Shown here piece by piece: positions 7,953 to 17,025 of a DNA stretch of 64,000 nt (position 1 is its first letter; each line of letters starts with the position of its first letter). This DNA comes from Bacteroidales bacterium. Its GTDB lineage: Bacteria > Bacteroidota > Bacteroidia > Bacteroidales > UBA10428. The notes under the pieces are model-generated. The model saw nothing but the letters and a program-made list of their open reading frames with translations, was not told the DNA's origin and did no database searches. The translations under genes and the position numbers were made by a program. The stretch covers positions 1 through 64,000 of the forward strand of contig JAFGQZ010000054.1 in the NCBI GenBank assembly GCA_016935435.1. The letters run 5' to 3'.

Positions 7953-9973
7953 CATACTGTGGCACCGGTATTCGATGCTATAAGGTATTTTTGAATGGTT
8001 CCTACCAGTTTTTCTTTAGCAAGTGGTTTTGTAAGGTAGTCGGTACAGCCGGCATCGATGCATGCCTGCTTGTCGGTGTCCATTGCAAAGGCCGTTTGTG
8101 CAATTATTGGCAGCGAAGGTTTAATGTGGCTGATATAGCGTGCGGCTTCCAGTCCGTTTACTTCAGGCATCTTCAAGTCCATTAAAATAAGGTTTACCGA
8201 TGGGTTGTTCTCCACTATGGAAATGGCTTCCATTCCATTTCTTGCCCAAAGTACTTTTACCCCGGTTTGTTTTAGGGTTTCGCGCAGGTAAAGGAAATTC
8301 GATTCTTCGTCTTCGGCAATTAGCACACAATAATTGCTGAGGCTGTTTTTGACTAACGCTTTGGGGGTTTCTTTTATAGCTTTTGTTTCTGGTTTTTCCC
8401 CGGCAGCAATGTATGGAAGGTAAAAGTAAAAATTTGAGCCTTTGTCGGGTTGCGAGGTAACCCAAATATTACCACCCAGCAGGTTTACAATGTTTTTGCA
8501 TATTGCCAGCCCAAGGCCTGTTCCATTGGTGTTTTTATCGTATGCCTCTTCTACCTGCACAAACTGGTCGAAAATTCTTTTTTGCATGTTGTAGGGTATG
8601 CCTATACCTGTATCTTTTACAAAAAAATACAATATTTTGTTTTCGGCCAGTTTATAGCCGATTTCTATTTTGCCCTTTTCGGTAAATTTAATGGCATTTC
8701 CTACAAGGTTCGACAGAACTTGTTTAAGCCGCTTCGGGTCGGTTCGGCATAAAAGTTTCTTTTCGTTTTCCGGCACGTTTATTCTTAGTTCTATATGATC
8801 TTTTTCATACCTTAGCAAAATTTCGGAATAAATGGCCCCAACATCCGATAATATTTCGTAAGGCGAGGTATTTTTAGGGTTTACTTTAAGTTGTTTCGAT
8901 TCGATTTTGGCAATATCAATAATATCTTCAATAATATTTAATAAATCGTTGCTGCTTTTTTTTATGAGGCTGAAATATTCGTGCCTTTCCTGTTGGTTAG
9001 GATCGGTTAAGGTAAGCAGTTCGGCAAAGCCAACAATGGCATTCATAGGCGTGCGTATTTCATGGCTCATGTTTGCCAGAAAAGCAGTTTTCAACCTGTC
9101 GGATTCCTCGGCACGGGTTTTTGATGTTTTTAGTTTTTCTTCCAGATCTTTTCGGGCTGTAATATCTAAAAAGCCTGCTATAACCAACTCCGATTCGCGA
9201 ATTTTGCGCAGGTTTACCATAAATTGGTGCAAATGGTTGTTTATTGTTATGCTTGTCTCGAAAAAATCTTCTTTTTGTTTTGAAATCCTGAATTCATCGA
9301 TTTTTGAGTTAAAAATATCTTTCTCATCGAAATTTAACAGACCTTTTGGGTTCTTTTGCCCATCGATAAACAAAAAAGGAAAAAGTTTTTTTGCTTCTCT
9401 GTTGTGGTTGGCTATTTTATGCATTGGGTCGAGCAGGAGAAGGGGCAGGGGTATGTTTTCAAAAATTATCTCGTAAGGCAATGGGCCGGTGTTTTCCGCA
9501 GCTTTGCCTATAATGTTCTTTTCTTTCTCAATATCGCAGCAGCTGCTGATAAAGGCAATTTCAAGGTAATCGAAGCTACGGGTGGTTAATACATGAAAAT
9601 CTTTTTTTTCGGCCGTGCTTAATCTCGACTCAATAATTAGCTGGTCGTAAGCTTTGCGTATAATTTTTAAAAATGCCAGGTAAACATGCGGGGGTATCGA
9701 GCGTTGAAGGCAATTCTCTGCCTCGCACCTTGCAAAATCCGAAAAATCGTTGTCTTCGATATTCATCAGTATCGATTCCCCTGTGTAAATCTCGGTGTTT
9801 TCGGAATGCCTTGTAATGGTTGCAGAAAACTCTTTTATGGTTTTTCTCCACGGATGGTTAATGAGCGATTGAAACCCTGGCTGTTTGTAGTCGTTGGCAG
9901 AATTTAATATTCTGGATATCAGCCAATCTTCGTTCCTCAATAGTATGGTTGCCAGCTTTTTGTTTTGGTACAT
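7952..9973 (-). CDS. hybrid sensor kinase with PAS and receiver
   Basis: A 673-residue kinase without obvious membrane segments, so probably cytoplasmic. Residues 1-150 form an unassigned helical region; a PAS domain follows (about 165-275, with FMVNLRKI and the linker DITARKDLEEKL). Next is HisKA with H304 (LANMSHEIRTPM), HATPase (NLVGNAIKFTEKG, DTGIGI, GTGLGLAI) and a C-terminal receiver (about 545-665, LILMDLKMP and DYLTKP). There is no DNA-binding or other output domain, so the signal must pass to a separate phosphotransfer protein or regulator. The gene is monocistronic with its own terminator. Confidence 0.85.
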   Translation of the reverse strand: MYQNKKLATILLRNEDWLISRILNSANDYKQPGFQSLINHPWRKTIKEFSATITRHSENTEIYTGESILMNIEDNDFSDFARCEAENCLQRSIPPHVYLAFLKIIRKAYDQLIIESRLSTAEKKDFHVLTTRSFDYLEIAFISSCCDIEKEKNIIGKAAENTGPLPYEIIFENIPLPLLLLDPMHKIANHNREAKKLFPFLFIDGQKNPKGLLNFDEKDIFNSKIDEFRISKQKEDFFETSITINNHLHQFMVNLRKIRESELVIAGFLDITARKDLEEKLKTSKTRAEESDRLKTAFLANMSHEIRTPMNAIVGFAELLTLTDPNQQERHEYFSLIKKSSNDLLNIIEDIIDIAKIESKQLKVNPKNTSPYEILSDVGAIYSEILLRYEKDHIELRINVPENEKKLLCRTDPKRLKQVLSNLVGNAIKFTEKGKIEIGYKLAENKILYFFVKDTGIGIPYNMQKRIFDQFVQVEEAYDKNTNGTGLGLAICKNIVNLLGGNIWVTSQPDKGSNFYFYLPYIAAGEKPETKAIKETPKALVKNSLSNYCVLIAEDEESNFLYLRETLKQTGVKVLWARNGMEAISIVENNPSVNLILMDLKMPEVNGLEAARYISHIKPSLPIIAQTAFAMDTDKQACIDAGCTDYLTKPLAKEKLVGTIQKYLIASNTGATV

Positions 9974-10096
9974 AGCCTAACAGGAAATAAGTAAACCCCT
10001 AAAGTTAATTTTTGTGTTTGCTGCTTGTACTATATACCTTATGATATGGGCAACCATAAAGCAGTGATATATATCACTTTAATAACCAGGTAGAAA

Positions 10097-10522
10097 TCAG
10101 TTTTGAGGCTCAATAAGCTTTTTCAGGTTTTTAAGTTTTTTCAGCTCAATTTCTGTTGCCAGGCTTATTGCGTTAGCTGTTTTGTATTGTTTTATAAACT
10201 TTTCGAAATAGCCGGCAGAATTTTCGCCTGAGAACACGATAATATAATCAATTGTATGGAAGTTTTTAAAAAGTACCTGTCCTTCGTTTTTATTTTTAAC
10301 CAGATGCACTTTTATATCGGCATCGTTGTCGAAAACTGCATGGGCAAATGTGGCATTATTGCCGTTTGAGGCATTGAAAATTGGGGCCACTAGTTTTAGT
10401 GCCAGTTTAAGCATTGGGTTTAATTGCAATATAAGCTGAAATTCCGATTCGCTCGAAACAACTCCGGCAACATAAATTTCCGGGGCAAAATTGTCTGTTA
10501 ATATGTGGACTTTTTTTTGCAC
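10097..10522 (-). CDS. IPExxxVDY family protein
   Basis: A 141-residue protein of unknown function that in Bacteroidota commonly sits beside rnc. The family hallmark is recognisable in degenerate form near the middle (the FKNFHTIDYIIVFSG stretch stands where the family has its VDY segment). No signal peptide, membrane segment or catalytic motif is visible. It starts 2 bp after the rnc stop and so is probably translated from the fabF-rnc transcript. Assignment rests on this context and the short motif. Confidence 0.65.
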   Translation of the reverse strand: MQKKVHILTDNFAPEIYVAGVVSSESEFQLILQLNPMLKLALKLVAPIFNASNGNNATFAHAVFDNDADIKVHLVKNKNEGQVLFKNFHTIDYIIVFSGENSAGYFEKFIKQYKTANAISLATEIELKKLKNLKKLIEPQN

Positions 10523-10524
10523 TC

Positions 10525-11286
10525 TTAGTTGTTTTCGAGGTACAGTAAAGCCTGATGGGCTGCGTTTTGTTCTGCTTCTTTTTTCGATGTTCCTGAGCCA
10601 ATGCCAATAATTTCGTCGCCAATAAGCAAATGTGAAACAAAAAATGGCGTTTTGCCATGTTCGGCACTTTCATCGAGGCAGGTAAAATTAATGTCTTTTT
10701 TGTTTTTTTGTCCCCATTCAATAATGCGGCTTTTAAAATCGATTTCGGTTTCGGAGAGTTTTTTCAGGTTAATGTGGTGGTCAACAATGCGTTTGAGAAT
10801 AAACCTTTTGGTGCGTTTGTAGCCTTTATCGAGGTACATTGCCCCTATAACAGCTTCGAGGGCATCGCCATAAACCGATTTGTGGTTGTCGTTGGTAACT
10901 TTCGAGATAACCAGGTTTGCTATTCCAAGTTTCAGCGATATACGCTTTAATGTTTCGCGGTTGACAATTTTAGAACGTAGTTGGGTTAAAAATCCTTCGT
11001 CTTTTTCCGGGAAAATACGGTACAGGTGTTCGGCAATAACACTGTCGAGTATGGCATCGCCCAAAAATTCTAGCCGTTCGTTGTTGAAACGTGGGTTTTT
11101 ATAAATTTTAGTGGCAGCCGATTTATGAACAAGGGCAAGGTAATACAAATCTGATTTCCGCGGGCGGAACCCTAGAACCTGTTTAAGTTGCCTGATTTGC
11201 TTCCTGTCAGGTTTTAAATTAGAAACTTCCGTTTTTCCTGTGAAATCTGACAAAATATTACTCGGAATATTTTTTATACGCAGCAC
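10525..11286 (-). CDS. rnc: ribonuclease III
   Basis: Double-stranded-RNA endonuclease for rRNA and mRNA processing. The RNase III signature NERLEFLGDAIL and the second catalytic segment YGDALEAVIGAMYLD are intact; a dsRNA-binding domain occupies the C-terminal third (SRIIEWGQKNKK through GTSKKEAEQNAA). I place the start at the GTG at 11286 (MLRIKNIPSNIL, 253 residues), because the longer reading from the ATG at 11331 overlaps fabF by 74 bp and adds residues unlike the family. With the GTG start the overlap with fabF is 29 bp, indicating translational coupling. Confidence 0.92.
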   Translation of the reverse strand: MLRIKNIPSNILSDFTGKTEVSNLKPDRKQIRQLKQVLGFRPRKSDLYYLALVHKSAATKIYKNPRFNNERLEFLGDAILDSVIAEHLYRIFPEKDEGFLTQLRSKIVNRETLKRISLKLGIANLVISKVTNDNHKSVYGDALEAVIGAMYLDKGYKRTKRFILKRIVDHHINLKKLSETEIDFKSRIIEWGQKNKKDINFTCLDESAEHGKTPFFVSHLLIGDEIIGIGSGTSKKEAEQNAAHQALLYLENN

Positions 11287-12511
11287 ATGTATTATGCCCA
11301 CCGAAACCAAAAGTGTTGCAAAGGGCAACATTAACCTCGCGTTTTTGCGCAGTGTTGGGGGTTAGGTTAAGTTTAGGATCAATTTCCGGATCGAGGTTTT
11401 CCAGGTTGATGGTAGGGGGCACAATGCCATTGTTAATGGCAAGTATTGAAGCTATCGACTCAATTGCCCCGGCAGCGCCCAGTAAATGGCCGGTCATCGA
11501 TTTTGTTGAGCTGATATTGAGTTTGTAGGCATGTTCGCCAAAAACCTTTAAAATTGCTTTTGTTTCGGCTATATCACCAAGCGGGGTAGCCGTACCATGC
11601 ACATTTATGTAGTCAACCTCTTCTGGTTTTGTGCCGTTATCTTCGAGTGCCATTTTCATCACATTTGCAGCGCCAATACCTTCGGGGTGTGGTGCGGTAA
11701 TATGATAAGCATCGGCAGTGAGGCCGCCACCTATAACTTCGCAATATATTTTTGCGCCACGTTTTTTTGCGTGTTCAAGTTCTTCGAGTATAAGCACACC
11801 GGCACCTTCCCCTATGACAAAGCCATCGCGCCCTGCATCAAAAGGCCGCGAAGCTGTTTTGTAATTTTCGTTATTGGCAGAAATTGCCTGCATGCTTGAA
11901 AAACCGCCAACGCCCGGCTCATTAATGGCAGCTTCGGCGCCACCTGTAATAAACACGTCGGTTTTGCCCAACCTTATATAATTATAGGCATCAATTATTG
12001 CATTGGTCGATGTGGCACAAGCAGATACTGTAGCATAGTTGGGGCCGCGGAAACCATATTTCATGGCCAGGTGGCCTGCAGCAATATCAATAATCAGCTT
12101 TGGGATGAAAAATGGGTTAAACCTTGGCACCTCGGGGTTTTTAACAAATTCAACCATTTCCTGGTGAAAAGTATTAAAACCACCAATACCCGAGCCAAAG
12201 ATTACTCCGGCCCTGTCGAGGTTTAAAGTCTCCAGGTTCAAGCCTGAATCTTTAATTGCTTCGTCAGCTGCAACAAGTCCAAAAATAGTGAACATGTCGA
12301 GCTTCCGGGCCTCTTTACGGTCGAAGTAATCCTGGGGGTTAAAGTTCTTAACCTCACAAGCAAACCTGGTTTTAAAATTAGTTGCGTCAAAACGGGTAAT
12401 TAATTCGGCACCACTTGTACCTTTAACTAAATTGTCCCAATAGTCTTTCACATTGTTGCCAATAGGTGTAAGGGCACCAAGCCCGGTGACGACTACTCGT
12501 TTTAGCTGCAT
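11258..12511 (-). CDS. fabF: 3-oxoacyl-ACP synthase II
   Basis: Condensing enzyme of type II fatty-acid elongation, joining malonyl-ACP to acyl-ACP. It has full family length (417 residues), active-site C165 in VSACATSTN, the two catalytic His in NVHGTATPLGD and SMTGHLLGAAG, and the C-terminal NTFGFGGHN glycine-rich loop. The gene lies 34 bp downstream of acpP and overlaps rnc, the standard Bacteroidota acpP-fabF-rnc operon. Confidence 0.97.
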   Translation of the reverse strand: MQLKRVVVTGLGALTPIGNNVKDYWDNLVKGTSGAELITRFDATNFKTRFACEVKNFNPQDYFDRKEARKLDMFTIFGLVAADEAIKDSGLNLETLNLDRAGVIFGSGIGGFNTFHQEMVEFVKNPEVPRFNPFFIPKLIIDIAAGHLAMKYGFRGPNYATVSACATSTNAIIDAYNYIRLGKTDVFITGGAEAAINEPGVGGFSSMQAISANNENYKTASRPFDAGRDGFVIGEGAGVLILEELEHAKKRGAKIYCEVIGGGLTADAYHITAPHPEGIGAANVMKMALEDNGTKPEEVDYINVHGTATPLGDIAETKAILKVFGEHAYKLNISSTKSMTGHLLGAAGAIESIASILAINNGIVPPTINLENLDPEIDPKLNLTPNTAQKREVNVALCNTFGFGGHNTCAAYKKYSE

Positions 12512-12545
12512 AATCTTAAAATTAAGTTTGAAAGAGATTAATTAC

Positions 12546-12782
12546 TTACTTCGCATTTTCTTCAATGTAGGCAATAGCATCACCGACAGTACCGATTTTT
12601 TCTGCTTGATCGTCTGGAATTCCAATATTGAATTCTTTCTCAAATTCCATAATCAATTCTACAGTGTCTAATGAGTCGGCACCCAAGTCGTTTGTGAAAC
12701 TTGCTTCAGGTGTTACTTCACTTTCGTCAACACCTAACTTGTCAACGATGATGGCTTTTACTCTAGATGCAATGTCAGACAT
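12546..12782 (-). CDS. acpP: acyl carrier protein
   Basis: A 78-residue acidic carrier protein that holds growing acyl chains on 4'-phosphopantetheine attached to S37 in the [10 protein letters not shown] motif. It is first gene of the acpP-fabF-rnc operon, with a well-formed promoter 46-76 bp upstream. It is divergent from purN. Confidence 0.97.
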   Translation of the reverse strand: MSDIASRVKAIIVDKLGVDESEVTPEASFTNDLGADSLDTVELIMEFEKEFNIGIPDDQAEKIGTVGDAIAYIEENAK

Positions 12783-12827
12783 AATTCTAGATTTAAATTA
12801 TACTTATTGTTTAAAAATTTAACGGTG

Positions 12828-12858
12828 CAAAGAAATGCAATATCTGAAAAAAAACAAA
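12828..12858 (-). promoter_or_regulatory. acpP promoter, Bacteroidota type
   Basis: Read on the minus strand, a -33 TTTG (complement of 12855-12858) and a -7 TTTCTTTG (complement of 12828-12835) are separated by 19 bp, close to the TTTG-N19-TAnnTTTG consensus for the Bacteroidota primary sigma factor. Confidence 0.55.
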
Positions 12859-12951
12859 CAATTTTTATGAATTAATATCGTAAAAATCGTTTTTTTTGTG
12901 TAACTAATTGTGCTGGTTGACATTTCAATGTAATTTGGTAATTTATACAAA

Positions 12952-13521
12952 ATGAAGAAGATAGCGATTTTTGCCTCAGGCGCAGGCAGCAATGCCCAAA
13001 ACATTGCAGAGTATTTCAGGAATAACGAAAGGGTTAAAATCGAGTGTGTTTTATCGAATAAAACTGATGCTTATGTATTGGAAAGGGCCAAAAATCTTGA
13101 GATAGATACCCTGACTTTTTCGCGCGACGACTTCTATAATGGTAAAAATGTGCTCCACTTTCTTCAGTTACGTGGTGTCGATTTTATTGTACTGGCTGGT
13201 TTTTTATGGTTAATCCCAGGCTATATGCTTGATGCATATAATGGCCGTATTATTAATATTCATCCAGCTTTGCTCCCAAAATACGGTGGAAAGGGAATGT
13301 ATGGAATGAAAGTCCATCAGGCAGTGGTAGCTGCACACGAAATTGAAACAGGAATTACCATTCACCATGTAAACGCCAAATACGATGAGGGCGATATAAT
13401 TTTTCAGGCTAAGTGCCCGGTATTAGATGGTGATACGCCTGAAATGGTGGCTCAAAAGGTTCATCGGCTTGAATATGAGTATTATCCGGGGGTAATAGAA
13501 AAAATGCTTGAAAAGCTGTGA
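12952..13521 (+). CDS. purN: phosphoribosylglycinamide formyltransferase
   Basis: Third step of purine synthesis: formyl transfer from 10-formyl-THF to GAR. Visible motifs are the N-terminal FASGAGSNAQNI phosphate-binding loop, the catalytic NIHPALLP (Asn and His) and the downstream HHVNAKYDEGDII carrying the catalytic Asp. Length (189) is normal. It is divergent from acpP, a conserved arrangement in this phylum. Confidence 0.95.
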   Translation: MKKIAIFASGAGSNAQNIAEYFRNNERVKIECVLSNKTDAYVLERAKNLEIDTLTFSRDDFYNGKNVLHFLQLRGVDFIVLAGFLWLIPGYMLDAYNGRIINIHPALLPKYGGKGMYGMKVHQAVVAAHEIETGITIHHVNAKYDEGDIIFQAKCPVLDGDTPEMVAQKVHRLEYEYYPGVIEKMLEKL

Positions 13522-13696
13522 AACAAATCCATACCCTTGTGTCTGACAATCAAAAATGTTCTATTTAGGGTTTGATGTGAAAGGCTTTTTTCCATTAACC
13601 TTATAGGTTTTCATTAACTCCATTATTTATACAGGATGTTTATGCCTGCCGGTAAAAAAAACATTGTACTTTTAATGGGCCGATACCAAAATAATT

Positions 13697-15529
13697 GTGA
13701 GCGTAACAAGCAAAATATCGCTGAAAATATTTTATGGCATATTTACTGGTACCTTATTGGTTTTCTCGATTTATGCCGCATTAAATTATTTATATACCAG
13801 GAAAACCCTGGTGCGGTTAACCAACAATATTGTTGAACGCACTTTCAGGGCAGCATACAACCAGGCCGAATCAAAAATTTTGCCCATACTGGCCCATGCA
13901 GGAAATATGGCCGGTTTTATAGCAAAATCATATACCGACACAGCTTTTTGCTTTGGATTTCTGGAGGCCTCCAAACAAACTTTTCCCGAAATGTTTGGTT
14001 TTGGCGCGCTGGTTGGTGCGGCCAATAACCCGGTTTATTTCAGCAGTTATATGCCTAAGCCCCTGCACGGTGAAATGCAAACCTGCTTTACCCGAGAGGG
14101 GTTTTTAAAAGCCCAAAATCTACCTGGTGGACCTTATAATGCTTTTGTTCATGGCGATACCATTAGTTTCTGTTATTTTCTTACTGACTCTTCCATTCCT
14201 GTTCAGGTGTTTTACGAATTTCCGTTAAGCTATTTATTAAATGTGCTTAACCGCGAAACCCGTCAGTTTCAAAGCCGGTTTTACCTGTTTAACCCCACAG
14301 GAGGGTTTCTTTTAAGCACGTCGGCCAACGATATGGGTTTTCGCGACACCGATTTAAAGCATATTAAAGCTTTTATCGATTCAAACAGTTTTGGTTACTT
14401 TAATGAAACAGGCAACAGCCAGGCATTTTACCTCTCCAGGATAAGGGGTACCAAACTGGTGCTTGCTTCGGTTATGCATACCCATGAAATGCTAAAACAC
14501 ATCAGGACATTTTATATTGTTGCCTTTTTAATGGCGGCATTGTTGTTTGCCATACTGGCATATATGTTACAGCGAATAATTGTGGGGCTTACCAGGCCAT
14601 TGTTGCAATTGTCGGAAATAAGCCGGCAAATAGAAATGGGCAAGCTCCATACAACAATACCTGAATTTCATAACGATGAAGAGACCGAACAGTTGGCCAA
14701 CACCTTACGTGCATTACAGGGGCGCATGCAAAAGTATGTTTCGAGCCTTAATACTACCTTAAAAGAAAAACGCCTGCTGGCAAAAGATTTATCGGTTGCA
14801 GGCAAGATACAGTTCGACATGCTGCCCCCGCCCGATATTGGCATTAACGATATTCCGGGTGTCGATATTTATTCGAAAATGGTTCCGGCAAGGGGCGTTG
14901 CCGGCGATTTTTACGATTACTTTTTTATTGACGACAACCGGTTGTTTTTCGTTTTGGGCGATGTTTCGGGCAAAGGAATCCCGGCGGCGCTGTTTATGGT
15001 AAAAGCTATGACATTGCTGCAGGTTGAAGCCCGAAAAGGAAAAAACCCCGGACAGATATTTACTGCAGTAAATGAGCAGCTTACTTTCAGAAACGATGAA
15101 GGGATGTTTGTAACTGCCGTATGTGGCATTATTAATTTAAAAACCGGAGAAACCCTGCTTTGCGATGCCGGCCACCACCAGCCGCTTACAAATGCAGGTT
15201 CGCAAACAATAGCTTATAGGCCACTGTCTAAAAATATGCCACTGGGCATTTTAATAGGTGGCAGGCCTTATCAGTTTTCATCGTTTCAACTGATTGCCGG
15301 CGAAACTATAATATTGTATTCCGACGGGTTGCCAGAGGCTGCAAATAGTGCCGGCGAAATGCTCGGGCTCGAAAAAGTAGGCAATGAAATTTCGGGCGAC
15401 AGCAAAAAAACACCTGCAGAACTGGCCGTAAAAATATGGGGCTTATACAATAATCATACCCGCCAGGCAACTGGTAACGACGATGTTACCCTGTTTATAA
15501 TGAAATATACCGGCGATGAAATTGATTGA
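13697..15529 (+). CDS. membrane SpoIIE-type serine phosphatase with HAMP
   Basis: A 610-residue PP2C-like phosphatase. A GTG start at 13697 is the only start ahead of the first membrane segment (about 11-33); an extracytoplasmic sensor follows (about 35-270), then a second membrane segment (about 273-295), a HAMP linker (IVGLTRPLLQLSEI) and a SpoIIE/RsbU phosphatase domain (about 365-608). The metal-binding Asp residues are visible in GDFYDYFF, LGDVSGKGIPA, SDGLPEA and GNDDVTLF. Such enzymes dephosphorylate STAS-type anti-anti-sigma factors; no partner kinase is nearby. Confidence 0.88.
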   Translation: MSVTSKISLKIFYGIFTGTLLVFSIYAALNYLYTRKTLVRLTNNIVERTFRAAYNQAESKILPILAHAGNMAGFIAKSYTDTAFCFGFLEASKQTFPEMFGFGALVGAANNPVYFSSYMPKPLHGEMQTCFTREGFLKAQNLPGGPYNAFVHGDTISFCYFLTDSSIPVQVFYEFPLSYLLNVLNRETRQFQSRFYLFNPTGGFLLSTSANDMGFRDTDLKHIKAFIDSNSFGYFNETGNSQAFYLSRIRGTKLVLASVMHTHEMLKHIRTFYIVAFLMAALLFAILAYMLQRIIVGLTRPLLQLSEISRQIEMGKLHTTIPEFHNDEETEQLANTLRALQGRMQKYVSSLNTTLKEKRLLAKDLSVAGKIQFDMLPPPDIGINDIPGVDIYSKMVPARGVAGDFYDYFFIDDNRLFFVLGDVSGKGIPAALFMVKAMTLLQVEARKGKNPGQIFTAVNEQLTFRNDEGMFVTAVCGIINLKTGETLLCDAGHHQPLTNAGSQTIAYRPLSKNMPLGILIGGRPYQFSSFQLIAGETIILYSDGLPEAANSAGEMLGLEKVGNEISGDSKKTPAELAVKIWGLYNNHTRQATGNDDVTLFIMKYTGDEID

Positions 15530-15664
15530 ATGGAAAGCAGGTTGATGTTAATGAAAGAAAAAAGAAAATAATTAAAAATGAAAGAATGAAGGAAATGTTG
15601 AACTAATCAAAAATCAAAAATTACTGTTCACCGTTCCCTGTTTACCAAAAACAAAAATATGTGC

Positions 15665-16906
15665 TTACTTTTTTAATAATTCTAAACTGTAAACTTTAAC
15701 CGAATCGAAGGCTGCCCTGTTTTCGGGGTGTATCGGCTCTACTGGTGGCGATTCGACTTTTAACGGGTCGATGGCATGGCCGTTTTTATAAAACCTGAAA
15801 TCGAGGTGCGGCCCTGTAGAGAGCCCAGTTGAACCTACGTAGCCGATAAGTTCGCCTTGTTTTACGTATTTTCCTGTGGCAATTCCTTTTGCAAAACCCT
15901 TAAGGTGCAGGTAGGCTGTTTCATAAACACTGTTATGGCGTATCCGTATCATATTTCCCCCTCCGTTGTTATAGCCATGCAAGGCCTTTGTAATTTTGCC
16001 GTCGCCAATGGCATATACTGGTGTTCCCGAAGGGGCTGCATAATCGACCCCGTGGTGCGGCCTGTGTATTTTAAGTACCGGGTGAAAGCGGCTGTTCGAG
16101 AAACGCGAGCTGATACGCGAAAACTTCAGGGGGGCTTTTAGAAATGCTTTTCGCAGGCTGTTGCCTTCTTGGTCGAAATAACTTTCATCGCTGTCCTGTG
16201 TAAAAGGTATAGCGTAGAAATCGTTGCCGGCATGCCTGAAATAGGCCGTGTGTATGCGGCCATAGCCAATCGATAGGGTATCGACAAATTCTTCGTTGCA
16301 GACCACCCTGAAACTGTCGCCTGCCTGAAGCCCGAAAAAATCGATAGACCAGGCAAATATGTCCGATAAATTATTAGCCAGCATGGGGTTTGCCCCGGCA
16401 TCCTGCATGGCATTCCACAGCGATGAGCTTATTTTTCCCGAAATGTTTTTTTGTACAATGGTTACAGGCTTTTTGCCTTTCACAGCCCAAACACTGTCGA
16501 AAAAGCACAACATGTTGTAATCGACAGGTGTATGCTCATACACAAAATACCTTAAGGTTTCGAGGCTGTCGTTGTCGAGGAACAAAACACATTTATTGCC
16601 TGCCCGTATCTTTCTTAAATCGAAACTGTCGCGCGAAACTGAAACCAATTGGTGCAGCGAACCGGATGGAAGGTTATAACTGCCCAACAGGTTGCCCAGG
16701 GTTTGGTTTTTTTTGATAACCGATTCCACAACCCTGAAAGAATCGACCGGTATGCCATATAACCTGCGTACCTCAAATACTGTTGTGTCGGAAGGTTCCA
16801 GAACAATTTCATCGGATTTGGGAATGTAATGGTACCTGAAAAACACAACGCCAACAGTTGCCAGTAAAAGCACTAGTGCAATATAAATGTAGGATTTCTT
16901 TGACAT
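15665..16906 (-). CDS. M23 family cell-wall metallopeptidase
   Basis: Membrane-anchored or exported peptidoglycan endopeptidase of the LytM/M23 family. An N-terminal membrane segment follows MSKKSYIY; I start at the ATG at 16906, since the longer reading from 16954 adds an unlikely leader. The middle is an OapA/LysM-like region, and the C-terminal M23 domain shows HHGVDYAAPSGTPV (zinc His and Asp) and YLHLKGFAKG. The last motif is GPHLDFRF, where most M23 enzymes have H-x-H; Asp replaces the usual third zinc ligand. The gene lies downstream of leuS on the same strand. Confidence 0.85.
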   Translation of the reverse strand: MSKKSYIYIALVLLLATVGVVFFRYHYIPKSDEIVLEPSDTTVFEVRRLYGIPVDSFRVVESVIKKNQTLGNLLGSYNLPSGSLHQLVSVSRDSFDLRKIRAGNKCVLFLDNDSLETLRYFVYEHTPVDYNMLCFFDSVWAVKGKKPVTIVQKNISGKISSSLWNAMQDAGANPMLANNLSDIFAWSIDFFGLQAGDSFRVVCNEEFVDTLSIGYGRIHTAYFRHAGNDFYAIPFTQDSDESYFDQEGNSLRKAFLKAPLKFSRISSRFSNSRFHPVLKIHRPHHGVDYAAPSGTPVYAIGDGKITKALHGYNNGGGNMIRIRHNSVYETAYLHLKGFAKGIATGKYVKQGELIGYVGSTGLSTGPHLDFRFYKNGHAIDPLKVESPPVEPIHPENRAAFDSVKVYSLELLKK

Positions 16907-17025
16907 TCTGTAATAATATATAAAACTGTGGTTCACCAAAAAAATTGAAAGCACTCAATTTGGCAAAACCAAAAATAATAGTTTGTGGTTATAATGGCTA
17001 AAAAATAATTAACAATTGCGGCAGA

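Noticed and set aside
13636..13836. Small plus-strand open frame before the SpoIIE-type phosphatase
   Set aside because: It overlaps the phosphatase start region in another frame and has no recognisable features.
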